In this document: one piece after another, positions 8,128 through 16,355 of the stretch
Layout: each line of letters starts with the position of its first letter
Position numbering within the stretch: the first letter of the stretch is position 1
Source: DAOUJI01 sp965219565
Lineage (GTDB): Bacteria > Chloroflexota > Dehalococcoidia > Lucifugimonadales > JAGWBF01
NCBI GenBank assembly: GCA_965219565.1
Contig: OZ244780.1
Span: forward strand, 2,914,001-2,978,000
DNA: 64,000 nucleotides
Reading direction: 5' to 3'
Position numbers and translations under genes: made by a program
Notes under the pieces: generated by a model
Database searches by the model: none
Seen by the model: only the letters and a program-made list of their open reading frames with translations
Told to the model about the DNA's origin: nothing

Positions 8128-9111
8128 ATGGCAAGAGACTATTCCATACTTATTGGGACCGTGGGCCAGGGGCTTGGGGTCAGTTCCGATTGTGGTGAGA
8201 CCTGGGCCAAAATCAGGCAGCCCATTCCAACGGAAGGCATAGTAAGGACTATAGGGGTCTACCCGGACAACCCCCATCGTGCCTTGGCCGGCTCTGACGT
8301 AGGCATATTCCGGAGCGAGGACAACGGCGTCACCTGGGACAAGCTGAAATCGCCCATGGACAGCCTTCAAATATGGTCGGTAGCCGTAGACCCCGTAGAC
8401 CCAAACACTATTTTCGCCGGCACCAAGCCGGACGGGTTCCGGTCGACGGACGACGGGAAGACTTGGACCAAGATGAACATGGGAGTCAACATGGACTGTC
8501 CCATCGGGACTCCCCGCACCACCAACATAATCGTCGACCCCCGAGACAACCGCACCGTCTGGGCCGGGATTGAAGTGGACGGCGTATACAAGAGCTTGGA
8601 CCACGGCGATTCCTGGTTGCACATGCCTGATCTGGGACCCGACCCCTTCCACGGAGACGTTCACGGCATGGCCCTGAGGGCCGGTCCGGAATCCGCAGTT
8701 TACGCCACCAGCCCCTTCGGCATCGCCACAAGCAAGGATGAGGGCGAGAGTTGGGACTACCACTACTTCCCCAAGTTCAATGAGAACGACGCCCGCTCGT
8801 ACTGCCGCGGCGTGCTTGTCAAGCGGGACAACCCTGACGTGGTGTTCGTGGGCAACGGCGACTTCATCCCCGGCGTAACCGGCGCAGTCCAGCGGAGCAA
8901 AGACGGCGGTCAAAGTTGGGAAGCGGCGGAACTGCCTGTGGAACCCAATTCGGTGATTTACTGGCTGGGGAGCCACGCAGAAGTGCCCGACGTGATAGTA
9001 GCCGTCAGCCTCTTCGGCTACGTATATGTCAGTGAGGACGGGGGAGACTCCTGGCGGAAGCTGAAGAAGGAGTTTGGAGAGATCCGCTCGGTGGCGGTTC
9101 TTCCCAACTAG
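8128..9111 (+). CDS. Asp-box (BNR) repeat beta-propeller protein
   Basis: The 327-residue protein contains seven Asp-box motifs of the form S-x-D-x-G-x-x-W, for example SSDCGETW, SEDNGVTW, STDDGKTW, SLDHGDSW, SKDEGESW, SKDGGQSW and SEDGGDSW. They recur about every 40-50 residues, as in seven-bladed sialidase/Vps10-like propellers. Such folds appear in glycosidases, photosystem assembly factors and sortilin-like receptors, so no specific activity can be assigned. There is no signal peptide, so it should be cytoplasmic. The ATG is preceded by GGGAGG. It stands alone between divergent vapB and the convergent lipid cluster. Confidence 0.82.
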   Translation: MARDYSILIGTVGQGLGVSSDCGETWAKIRQPIPTEGIVRTIGVYPDNPHRALAGSDVGIFRSEDNGVTWDKLKSPMDSLQIWSVAVDPVDPNTIFAGTKPDGFRSTDDGKTWTKMNMGVNMDCPIGTPRTTNIIVDPRDNRTVWAGIEVDGVYKSLDHGDSWLHMPDLGPDPFHGDVHGMALRAGPESAVYATSPFGIATSKDEGESWDYHYFPKFNENDARSYCRGVLVKRDNPDVVFVGNGDFIPGVTGAVQRSKDGGQSWEAAELPVEPNSVIYWLGSHAEVPDVIVAVSLFGYVYVSEDGGDSWRKLKKEFGEIRSVAVLPN

Positions 9112-9135
9112 TCCTAACTTTCCGGCCTAGGCTGT

Positions 9136-9789
9136 TTAGTTAGGAGCGTCGTTGCCGACGGGGTTGCCATCGGAGTCCTCGGCTGACAGGCCGCGCCCCA
9201 CGACATAGAGGCGCTGCAGAAGAGTCAGGAAGGACACTGCGGCCACGATGATGAGTATGACCTCCAGGCCCCTCAGGCCGAGAATCAGCCCCAGGGAATA
9301 GAGGACCACCCGCTCGGGGCGGGTCATCAGCCCAGCTTTGGTGAAAATGCCCAGTCCCTCGCCCCGAGCGCGGAGATAGCTGACCATCTGGGAGGTTATG
9401 AGGGCCGACATGACCGCTGTCATAAGCAAGAGGGTACGGCCCTCTCCCAGGTCCTCCAGCAGACCGTAGACGGCGATACCCACGAAGAGGGCCGCCTCAC
9501 CCAGCCGGTCGAAAACGGAGTCCAGGAGGGCGCCGAATCGGGACTCTTTCTTTGTGTACCGGGCCAGAGCTCCGTCCATAAGGTCCAGCAGGGCACCGGC
9601 CAGGAAGACCAGCCCCCCAATCCACAGGAACCCTGCTCCCACCAATGCCGCCGCTCCAAGGGCAACGATAAACCCAATCAGCGTGATGGTGTTGGGGGTG
9701 AGACCCAGCCGGTCCAGCGCCCTGGCTCCGGGGGTCTCCACGTAGCGGAGAACTGCGGACCTAAATTGCTCTCGGCCTGGAAAGGCCAT
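9136..9789 (-). CDS. CDP-alcohol phosphatidyltransferase, probable phosphatidylinositol-phosphate synthase
   Basis: The 217-residue integral membrane enzyme has the family signature D-x2-D-G-x2-A-R-x8-G-x3-D-x3-D as LDLMDGALARYT, then FGALLDSVFDR, and about six hydrophobic segments. Enzymes of this class transfer a phosphoalcohol to CDP-diacylglycerol. The neighbours, an inositol-3-phosphate synthase and a PimA-like glycosyltransferase, point to inositol phosphate as the acceptor, as in actinobacterial phosphatidylinositol-phosphate synthase. PgsA (glycerol phosphate) remains possible by sequence alone. Its start overlaps the end of the glycosyltransferase gene by 29 bases. Confidence 0.85.
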   Translation of the reverse strand: MAFPGREQFRSAVLRYVETPGARALDRLGLTPNTITLIGFIVALGAAALVGAGFLWIGGLVFLAGALLDLMDGALARYTKKESRFGALLDSVFDRLGEAALFVGIAVYGLLEDLGEGRTLLLMTAVMSALITSQMVSYLRARGEGLGIFTKAGLMTRPERVVLYSLGLILGLRGLEVILIIVAAVSFLTLLQRLYVVGRGLSAEDSDGNPVGNDAPN

Positions 9790-10903
9790 AGGCCCTTTCC
9801 ATCACCTGGTCGTAGTATCCCATGATCTGCCTGGACACCAGGTCCCACGAGTATTGGACCGCTTTCTCCCGTCCGGAGGCTCCCATCTGTTCCCTGAGCT
9901 TGGGGTCGTTGATAAGGAAGCCCAAAGCCTCGGCCAGTTTGCCTGAGTCCTTGGGAGGCGCCAGAAGACCCTGACGACCATGCTCAACCACTGCAGCGTA
10001 GCCCTTAATGTTGGTGGCGACCACGGGTTTACCGGAGGCCATGGCCTCCAAGAGCACTATGCCGAAGCTCTCCCTGCCCGTGGCCGGAGCGCAGCAGATA
10101 TGGGCGCTCTGATAGTAGCGGGGCAAGTCTTCGTACGAGACTGTGCCTGCGAAAACCACGTCCTGCAAGTTCCGTTCGCTCATTATGCGGTAGCAGTCCC
10201 TGTCCGGGCTGCCAGGCCCCACAACCACCAGCCTGATGTTCGGATTTTCCCACTTGAGCTTCCCGTAGGCCTCCAACAGGTATCTGAACCCCTTGCGCTT
10301 CTCCATGCGGCCGACGAAGAGGATGTTGGTCTTCCCGTCGTTCAGACTTGGTATGGGTTCCTTGGGAGTGGAAAAATTCTCCACGTCTATTCCGTTGGGA
10401 ATGATTTCGTAGTCGGCCCGGAAGAACCTCTCGACGTACTCCCTGGCGGCAGGGGAGACGGCGATGCAACCGTCCAAACGCTTGAACCAGCGCCTCAGTA
10501 TAGGATAGGACCAGCCGTAGTTGCGGAACTTGCCGTGCACCGCGTGAAACGTCCCTATGTTGACGGCGTTGGAGTGCCTCAGCACAGTGAGGGACAGCAC
10601 GGGCATGAGCGGTTCGTGTATATGCACCAGGTCGAAAGCCTCTCGGCTCAACACGTCTTTCACCTTGTGGTCCAACCACAGGGAAAGGGAGAGCCGGGCT
10701 ACGGAGCCTCCGGCGGGGACGGGAACGGACCTTCCCAGTGGAATCACTTCGCACTCTACAGGCAGTTCCCTGGAGGGAGAGTGGGGGGCCAGGACTTTTA
10801 CTTCGTGGCCTTCGGCCTGCAGCCGGTCGGCAAGCCTGGATATATGGACGGTGACTCCACCCGGCCATGTGATGTCGTAAGGGGATGCCAGACCGATTTT
10901 CAT
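9761..10903 (-). CDS. GT4-family glycosyltransferase, PimA-like
   Basis: The 380-residue protein has a GT-B fold. The N-terminus MKIGLASPYDITWPGGVTVH resembles phosphatidylinositol alpha-mannosyltransferase (PimA), and the C-terminal domain carries the donor-binding motif GRESFGIVLLEAMASGKPVV (EX7E). PimA adds mannose from GDP-mannose to phosphatidylinositol on the inner membrane face. Flanking inositol-phosphate synthase and CDP-alcohol phosphatidyltransferase genes support a phosphatidylinositol mannoside-like product, although the sugar cannot be read from sequence. Confidence 0.87.
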   Translation of the reverse strand: MKIGLASPYDITWPGGVTVHISRLADRLQAEGHEVKVLAPHSPSRELPVECEVIPLGRSVPVPAGGSVARLSLSLWLDHKVKDVLSREAFDLVHIHEPLMPVLSLTVLRHSNAVNIGTFHAVHGKFRNYGWSYPILRRWFKRLDGCIAVSPAAREYVERFFRADYEIIPNGIDVENFSTPKEPIPSLNDGKTNILFVGRMEKRKGFRYLLEAYGKLKWENPNIRLVVVGPGSPDRDCYRIMSERNLQDVVFAGTVSYEDLPRYYQSAHICCAPATGRESFGIVLLEAMASGKPVVATNIKGYAAVVEHGRQGLLAPPKDSGKLAEALGFLINDPKLREQMGASGREKAVQYSWDLVSRQIMGYYDQVMERAYGLSRPRAI

Positions 10904-10934
10904 ACACTGACGTCCATGTGATGGAATCAGTTGA

Positions 10935-10956
10935 CCGGCCCGCCAGGGCGGGCCTT
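10935..10956 (-). other. GC hairpin between inositol-phosphate synthase and glycosyltransferase genes
   Basis: Bases 10937-10954 form a tight GC-rich hairpin (GGCCCGC / GCGGGCC) in the 54-base gap. On the minus strand, in which the flanking genes are transcribed, no T-run follows, so it may be a processing or attenuation point rather than a full terminator. Confidence 0.35.
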
Positions 10957-10957
10957 T

Positions 10958-12034
10958 CTAGGCCTCCCGGCCCTCGATAAAGGCCTCCACCATCTCCCGG
11001 GCCTTATCGTCGGTGTACTGTACAGGAGGAGACTTCATGAAGTAGGAGGAAGGAGCAATGACGGCGCCGCTCATGCCTCTGTCCATGGCCAGCTTGACGC
11101 AGCGGACCGCGTCCACAACCACTCCGGCGGAGTTGGGGCTGTCCCACACCTCAAGCTTGAGCTCGATGTTCAAGGGAGCGCCGCCGAAGTTCTCTCCCTC
11201 CATGCGGATGTAGCACCATTTCCTGTCGCCCAGCCAGGGCACGTGGTCGCTGGGGCCGATGTGGATGTTGTCCGGCTCGATGTCGTAGTCCAGCTGGGAG
11301 GCGACGGAGTTGGTCTTGGATATTTTCTTGGACACCAGACGTTCCCGTTCCAGCATGTTGAGGAAGTCGGTGTTCCCGCCAAAGTTGAGCTGGTAGGTCC
11401 GGCTCAGCTTCACTCCCCGGTCCTCGAACAACCGAGTCAACACACGGTGGGTGATGGTGGCGCCCAGTTGGGATTTCACGTCGTCGCCTACAACGGGAAG
11501 ACCCGCATCCTTGAAACGTTTTTGCCAGTAGGACTCTCGGGCGATAAAGACCGGAATGCAGTTGACCAGCCCGCATCCGGCGGCCAAAACCTGCTCTACA
11601 TACCACTTGGTCGCCATTTCGCTGCCCACCGGCAGAAAGTTGATGACGACGTCGCACTCCCGTTCCCGGAGAATGTTGACGATGTCTGACGTGGCGCCTG
11701 GGCTCTTCTGAACCAGGTGTTCTACGTACTTTCCGATACCGTCATGGGTCATGCCTCTCTCGACGGTGACGCCGATGTGGGGCACGTCGTGGAACTTTAT
11801 CGTGTTGTTGGGTTCCGTAAAGACAGCCTCAGAGAGGTCCTTGCCCACCTTGTTCACATCCACGTCGAAGGCGGCAACGAATTCCAGGTCGTCGATGGCG
11901 TAGCCACCAACGTCGGCGTGCATTATCCCCGGGACATCCCCGTTATCGGAGAGGTTGCGGTACTTGTGCACCCCCTGCACAAGGGAGGAAGCGCAGTTGC
12001 CCACTCCGATAATCGCCGTTCTGATCTTGCCCAA
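10958..12034 (-). CDS. ino1: inositol-3-phosphate synthase
   Basis: The enzyme turns glucose 6-phosphate into myo-inositol 3-phosphate using NAD. The 358-residue protein starts with the Rossmann motif IIGVGNCASSLVQG and contains NFGGNTDFLNML and SKKISKTNSV, with the conserved lysines of the active site. Its length fits the short actinobacterial/archaeal form. The start is a TTG behind GGAGATT. It heads the cluster with a PimA-like glycosyltransferase and a CDP-alcohol phosphatidyltransferase, so it most likely supplies inositol phosphate for membrane lipid. The 199-base gap upstream separates it from the divergent phosphoribosyltransferase gene and should hold both promoters. Confidence 0.94.
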   Translation of the reverse strand: MGKIRTAIIGVGNCASSLVQGVHKYRNLSDNGDVPGIMHADVGGYAIDDLEFVAAFDVDVNKVGKDLSEAVFTEPNNTIKFHDVPHIGVTVERGMTHDGIGKYVEHLVQKSPGATSDIVNILRERECDVVINFLPVGSEMATKWYVEQVLAAGCGLVNCIPVFIARESYWQKRFKDAGLPVVGDDVKSQLGATITHRVLTRLFEDRGVKLSRTYQLNFGGNTDFLNMLERERLVSKKISKTNSVASQLDYDIEPDNIHIGPSDHVPWLGDRKWCYIRMEGENFGGAPLNIELKLEVWDSPNSAGVVVDAVRCVKLAMDRGMSGAVIAPSSYFMKSPPVQYTDDKAREMVEAFIEGREA

Positions 12035-12233
12035 GGCTGAATCTCCTTTACCGTGTCCCGGCCGTCAATGTCATGTCTGAAAGAAGGGTGAGCGGGGGCA
12101 TTTTACCAGCATCACGCGCGCCAAAGCAAGGAGCTTTACCGGTTCATAGAAACGAGCCGCCCATGCCATTGCTCTGCCAAATCCCTTCGTTGTATAGTCG
12201 TAACCAGCTCGGCAGTCCAAACAAGGATATCGT

Positions 12234-13178
12234 TTGGCTAAGACGCCTCACGACGAGACAACCCCAATCAGCGCAGACGTCGATTCGGTCGCGGTCCAGC
12301 TGAAGTCGCCCAGCGACGCCTGCCCCAAAGACCCTGTACGGTTCGCCCATCCCAGCGAGGCCGAGTTCGCCCGCATCCTGGACTTCTACGGCGTACGTTG
12401 GGACTACGAGCCCCGCTCCTTCGCTCTCAAGTGGGAAGGGGACCGGATGCAGGAAATGTTCACCCCTGACTTCTACCTGCCCGACTTGGACCTGTACGTC
12501 GAGTTGACCACCCTGCGTCAGAAGCTGGTCACAGAGAAGAACCGCAAGCTCCGCACCCTGAGGGAGTTATACCCGGAGGTCAACGTCAAGCTCCTCTACA
12601 AGCGCGACTACCACCGCATCCTGGCCAAGTTTGGCTACGGCCCGCTGGCACAGGAGGAGCTCCAGGCAATAGACCGGGCGCTTTTCGACGCCGAGCAGGT
12701 CCAGAAGCGGGTACGGGAGCTGGGGCGTCAAATCTCCCGGGACTACGCCGACTCTCAACCCGTGCTGGTGGGGGTCCTTAAGGGCGTCATGTGTTTCATG
12801 GCCGACTTGATGCGCTGCATATCCCTGCCTTTGTCCGTGGAGACCATGTCCATTTCCAGATTCGGGGTCAATGAAGAAGGCGTCAAAATCACCAAAGACC
12901 TGGACGGAGACATCAAGGGCAAGCACGTCCTCATGGTGGAAGACATAGTCGACACCGGCATGACCTTGAACTACCTGCTGAACTACATAAAGACTCGGGA
13001 GCCTGCCTCGATCAAAGTGTGCACCCTCCTAGACAAGAAAGTCCGACGGTTGGTCGACGTCCCCTTGGAGTACGTGGGGTTTGAAATCCCCGACGAGTTC
13101 GTTGTGGGGTACGGGCTGGACTACCTGGAGCGGTACAGGAACCTTCCCTTCATCGGAGTCTTGACGCCAACGGAATAG
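12234..13178 (+). CDS. hpt: fusion of a PD-(D/E)xK-like domain with hypoxanthine phosphoribosyltransferase
   Basis: Residues 150-314 form a purine phosphoribosyltransferase: PVLVGVLKGVMCFMADLM, the PRPP-binding VEDIVDTGMTL (235-245) and a C-terminal DYLERYRNLPFIGVL. It should make IMP or GMP from hypoxanthine or guanine and PRPP. Residues 36-135 are an extra domain resembling restriction-endonuclease-fold nucleases: an early Glu43, FTPDFYLP with Asp79, DLYVEL with Glu90, and a Lys/Arg-rich helix (EKNRKLRTLREL). The position where a third catalytic lysine usually follows Glu90 is threonine, so nuclease activity is uncertain. The TTG start is preceded by AAGGAT. Typical HPRT is about 180 residues, so the extension is clear. 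Confidence 0.88.
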   Translation: MAKTPHDETTPISADVDSVAVQLKSPSDACPKDPVRFAHPSEAEFARILDFYGVRWDYEPRSFALKWEGDRMQEMFTPDFYLPDLDLYVELTTLRQKLVTEKNRKLRTLRELYPEVNVKLLYKRDYHRILAKFGYGPLAQEELQAIDRALFDAEQVQKRVRELGRQISRDYADSQPVLVGVLKGVMCFMADLMRCISLPLSVETMSISRFGVNEEGVKITKDLDGDIKGKHVLMVEDIVDTGMTLNYLLNYIKTREPASIKVCTLLDKKVRRLVDVPLEYVGFEIPDEFVVGYGLDYLERYRNLPFIGVLTPTE

Positions 13179-13411
13179 ACTGTCTCTCCCTGAACCACAG
13201 CACAAGTCCTCCGGGAATTCACCCTGCTTGAATCCAAGTCTAGACGGGTATTTTGCCTTCTGATATAGTGAAATCATCAAGTGAGCGGGCGTCGTCTCCG
13301 TTTACACCCGCCGTGCAACAAGCGTAACCATACGCAGGGATTCGACCCACTGGGACACGGCGTGACAGCAGTCCAGAAGACATCTCGGGGGAGCATCATT
13401 CGGGAGATCTG

Positions 13412-13807
13412 ATGTCCAGCAAGTTCGAACGGGAGATTGAGGAAATCCTCAAGCAGGCCGAGGAGGTCTCGCCCAAGGACCGGTCCTCAAGGCAAGAGCC
13501 AAAGGCCGCTGAAAGCGTCCATCCCGGCCCTATCCACAAGCTGACAGGCGGCCGGGGACTTAAGATATCGGCTGGGAAGCTGATGCTGGTCAGCTTTGCG
13601 CTGCTCGTCGTAGCAATGATACTGGGAGCAACAGGAATCGGCTACGTGCTCCAGTTGGTGATCGCCGGACTGGTCCTGTTCGTAATAGCCTACGCACTCT
13701 TCTTCGTAAGGCCCGGGGCGCCGCGATATCAGAAGAAATGGCGAGGCCGCACCGTTGACGAACAAGACACCCTCCTGGAACGCCTCCGTCGATGGCTTAG
13801 AAGCTAG
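13412..13807 (+). CDS. small membrane protein of unknown function
   Basis: The 131-residue protein has a charged N-terminal half (residues 1-50, with the helix-like SKFEREIEEILKQAEEV), two adjacent hydrophobic segments (about 56-78 and 80-100) and a basic C-terminal tail ending in RRWLRS. This pattern suggests a two-helix membrane hairpin with both ends in the cytoplasm. I do not recognise a family. The ATG follows GGGAGATCTG. The preceding 233 bases hold no gene that I can see. Confidence 0.65.
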   Translation: MSSKFEREIEEILKQAEEVSPKDRSSRQEPKAAESVHPGPIHKLTGGRGLKISAGKLMLVSFALLVVAMILGATGIGYVLQLVIAGLVLFVIAYALFFVRPGAPRYQKKWRGRTVDEQDTLLERLRRWLRS

Positions 13808-13831
13808 CCGCCCAGATAGGCGGTAGACGCT

Positions 13832-14197
13832 TTAGATGGCGTCGCTTCCCGAACCTCTCTGCATCGACGCCTCCTCCAGCAACCTTTCCAGTATTGCGTG
13901 GGACTCGGCTTTCCTCATGTCCAGGCATGAGATCGAGACGGCCCTCCACAGGACTCCCGTAGAGACCCGCGCGTCCACTGACTCTCCCAAGCGCGGCACT
14001 CCCACCCCTAAGGCTTCAGCCATGCAACGAGCCGCGGCCATGCCGGTGCGGGTGAGGTGGCAACGGGTCAGGGCACGGCCCTCGTGGAGAAGAGTGACTC
14101 CCTGTTTCGTCTGTCGCAGAGTTACACGAACGTGGGCCTTGGGCACGGCAATGATTTCGTCGGCGTACTCCAGGGCCTTCTTTCTACTCGTTCCCAT
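13832..14197 (-). CDS. unknown small protein co-transcribed with sirohaem reductase
   Basis: The 121-residue product (starting MGTSRKKALEYADEI) has no motif I can name. It is basic at the start, has three cysteines, and ends in a helical RKAESHAILERLLEEA. It begins six bases after the stop of the sirohaem reductase gene and has no ribosome-binding site of its own, which suggests translational coupling. A link to sulfite or nitrite metabolism is only positional. Confidence 0.55.
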   Translation of the reverse strand: MGTSRKKALEYADEIIAVPKAHVRVTLRQTKQGVTLLHEGRALTRCHLTRTGMAAARCMAEALGVGVPRLGESVDARVSTGVLWRAVSISCLDMRKAESHAILERLLEEASMQRGSGSDAI

Positions 14198-14203
14198 GGG
14201 AAG

Positions 14204-16051
14204 CTAGACGGCGCACTCCCCTTCACCCCGTTCGAGCTTGTAAAGCTCCTCCTTTTTCCAGTCCATGTAGATGTCCTGGGTGTCCGGTCCCAGCGGCCCC
14301 ACTTCCCGATAAGGAGCGGCAATCGCAGCAAAGGGCTCCAAGCCCACCCGGTCCACGAAATCTATAAATTCCTCGCCGTCGTTGCGGTTGCCTTTGTAGT
14401 AGGACACCAAGTCCTTCACCAGTTCCGGCGCCTTCTTGGAGGGCACCTTGACGCCCGGGAGCCTCTGGCCGATGCGGGCCTCTTCCACGGTCTTCTCCCC
14501 GTAGTAACCTCCCAGGAACAGCTCATAAGCCGGAAGCTGGACTCCGCCCGGCCCTTTCAAAGCCGCGCCGTGGAAGCCGATGTGAGCTATGTGGTGGAGG
14601 CCGCATCCGTTGGGACAACCGCTCATCTTGATGTGCATCTTCTTCACCAGCGGGTCGTCCAGATGGCCGTTCAGCGACTCCAACTCCGTGCGTATGGCCT
14701 CCCCAAGGCCCATAGACGACGTGATGCCCAGCTTGCAGCTGTCGGTGCCGGGGCAGGAGACCACGTCGGTGATGGTGTTGGCTTCTGCGCCCGCCAGTCC
14801 AATTTCTTTGAGTTCCTTCCACACGTCGTACAGGTGCGCCTCCGGCACCCAGCGGAACGCCAGGTTCTGCTCCTGGGTCGTCCTGGCCCTGCCGCCAGTG
14901 TACTTGCGGGTGATGTCGGCTAGAGCCTTGAACTGATTGACGTATATGTCACCCAGCGGCAGCTTCACGTAGGCTATGAAGTAACCTTCCTGCTTCTGGC
15001 CTGTCGTGTTGGTGTTCTTCCAGAACAGGAACTCGGGAGGATACTCCTGTTCGTCGCCGTTACGCGACGAAGACGTTGCCGGCGGGACCTCGCTGTGTAT
15101 CTCGTCCAGATTCATGAGGGGCTTGGGGTCAATGGGCCCGATGCCCTTCAGTTCCTCCTCCACCATCTCTTTGAAGGCGTCGAAGCCGATGCGGTCTATG
15201 AGCACCTTGATACGGGCCATCATCCGGTTCTTGCGGAGCATGTCGGACCTGTCGAATATCCTCCATAGCGCCTCCGCCACCCTCAGATAGTCCTCTTCGG
15301 GCACAAACTCGTACAGTATGTGGCCGAGCCTGGGCATGATTGAGGTGCCCCCTCCCACCATCACCTTGAAGCCCCGCTTGGAAACTCCGTCCTCCTCACG
15401 CTCCTGGGCTATGAACGACAGATCGTGGATGGCGCCGGCCACCGCGTCATGGTCGGCGCATCCAGTGAATGAAGTCTTGAACTTCCTGGGGAAGTTCTGG
15501 GTCACGGGATGTCTGACGGCGTACCTCACGTAGGCCGCCAGGTGAGGCGTCGGGTCGAACACCTCGTCGGGGCATACTCCGGCCAACGGGTCACCGACCA
15601 CGTTCCGGACGGTGTTCCCGCAGGCTTCACGTGTGCTGAGGCCCACCATTCCAATAAGGCGGATAGCGTCGGGGGTGCGTTCCAGGGGTATGTGGTGGAA
15701 CTGGAAGTTCTCCCGTGTGGTCACATGGCCCTTTGCCAGAGGAGCATAATCTTCGGCCAACTGGCCCAGGACATCCATAGCCTCAGGCGTCAGTATTCCA
15801 CCGGGGATTTTCACCCTGAGCATCTGGGCCTCCGGCTGACGCTGCCCGTAAACACCCTGCCTGAGCCTGAAGGGCATGAACTGGGTGACCTCACGCTCCC
15901 CGGCGCGGAATGCCTTGATTTCTTCTTCCAGGTTGACCGCCTCCTGCTCGATGTAGGGAATGATTCCGACGGACTTCCCTGCCAGCTCCATGCTGCTCTT
16001 GTGAATCTCCTGCTGTGATGCTACGTTGGGGTCGCTGACTCCACTGCTCAC
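14204..16051 (-). CDS. ferredoxin-dependent nitrite/sulfite reductase (sirohaem, 4Fe-4S)
   Basis: The 615-residue protein has two nitrite/sulfite reductase half-domains. The C-terminal cofactor site is visible as CPGTDSCKLG and SGCPNGCG, the four cysteines that hold the 4Fe-4S cluster bridged to sirohaem. Such enzymes reduce sulfite to sulfide or nitrite to ammonia with six electrons from ferredoxin; sequence inspection does not decide which. I choose a GTG start at 16051 because AGGAGG lies just upstream (about 16064-16059) and the 40 residues before it look unrelated to the family. A short unknown gene follows immediately. Confidence 0.93.
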   Translation of the reverse strand: MSSGVSDPNVASQQEIHKSSMELAGKSVGIIPYIEQEAVNLEEEIKAFRAGEREVTQFMPFRLRQGVYGQRQPEAQMLRVKIPGGILTPEAMDVLGQLAEDYAPLAKGHVTTRENFQFHHIPLERTPDAIRLIGMVGLSTREACGNTVRNVVGDPLAGVCPDEVFDPTPHLAAYVRYAVRHPVTQNFPRKFKTSFTGCADHDAVAGAIHDLSFIAQEREEDGVSKRGFKVMVGGGTSIMPRLGHILYEFVPEEDYLRVAEALWRIFDRSDMLRKNRMMARIKVLIDRIGFDAFKEMVEEELKGIGPIDPKPLMNLDEIHSEVPPATSSSRNGDEQEYPPEFLFWKNTNTTGQKQEGYFIAYVKLPLGDIYVNQFKALADITRKYTGGRARTTQEQNLAFRWVPEAHLYDVWKELKEIGLAGAEANTITDVVSCPGTDSCKLGITSSMGLGEAIRTELESLNGHLDDPLVKKMHIKMSGCPNGCGLHHIAHIGFHGAALKGPGGVQLPAYELFLGGYYGEKTVEEARIGQRLPGVKVPSKKAPELVKDLVSYYKGNRNDGEEFIDFVDRVGLEPFAAIAAPYREVGPLGPDTQDIYMDWKKEELYKLERGEGECAV

Positions 16052-16256
16052 GTTATCCTCCTGTCGGAAAAGGGGAAAAGGCGTTTGCTCCAGTTTGACG
16101 CAGGCGAATGCCTCCATTGCTGCGGCGCACCCGCTCTTAAAAGGGGCACGTACAGAGGCGGAAAAGGTCATCTTCCAGGCGCATTGCAGACAGTCTAGAC
16201 TTGGCGTATGGGCTTGTCAAGAAACCGGACTGGCATTGATACCCAGTATTAAGAAC

Positions 16257-16285
16257 TTGACACTATATTGCGGTCTCGGTAATAT
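16257..16285 (+). promoter_or_regulatory. sigma-70 promoter for rny
   Basis: TTGACA at 16257-16262, a 17-base spacer and TAATAT at 16280-16285 make a near-consensus promoter; transcription should begin near 16292. It lies in the 304-base interval between the divergent sirohaem reductase and rny genes, which otherwise shows only the inverted repeat at 16285-16322. Confidence 0.8.
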
Positions 16286-16322
16286 GTGCTACAAGGGGTA
16301 GCAGAGTGCCCCTTGTAGCACA
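16285..16322. promoter_or_regulatory. 14-bp perfect inverted repeat across the rny transcription start
   Basis: Arms at 16285-16298 and 16309-16322 (TGTGCTACAAGGGG and its complement) are separated by 10 bases. The left arm starts at the last base of the -10 element and covers the predicted start site, so this could be a repressor operator. If transcription starts near 16291, the mRNA can still form an 8-bp 5' hairpin. Confidence 0.7.
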
Positions 16323-16355
16323 ACGCCTGGTGCGGAAAGGAAAAGGTGAACTGAA

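Noticed and set aside
8122..8976. Long minus-strand open frame (284 codons) opposite the Asp-box gene
   Set aside because: It mirrors a GC-rich gene with clear repeated motifs on the + strand, has no ribosome-binding site and no recognisable protein features.
9980..10921. + strand frame of 313 codons opposite the PimA-like gene
   Set aside because: The minus strand encodes an intact glycosyltransferase; this is its antisense shadow.
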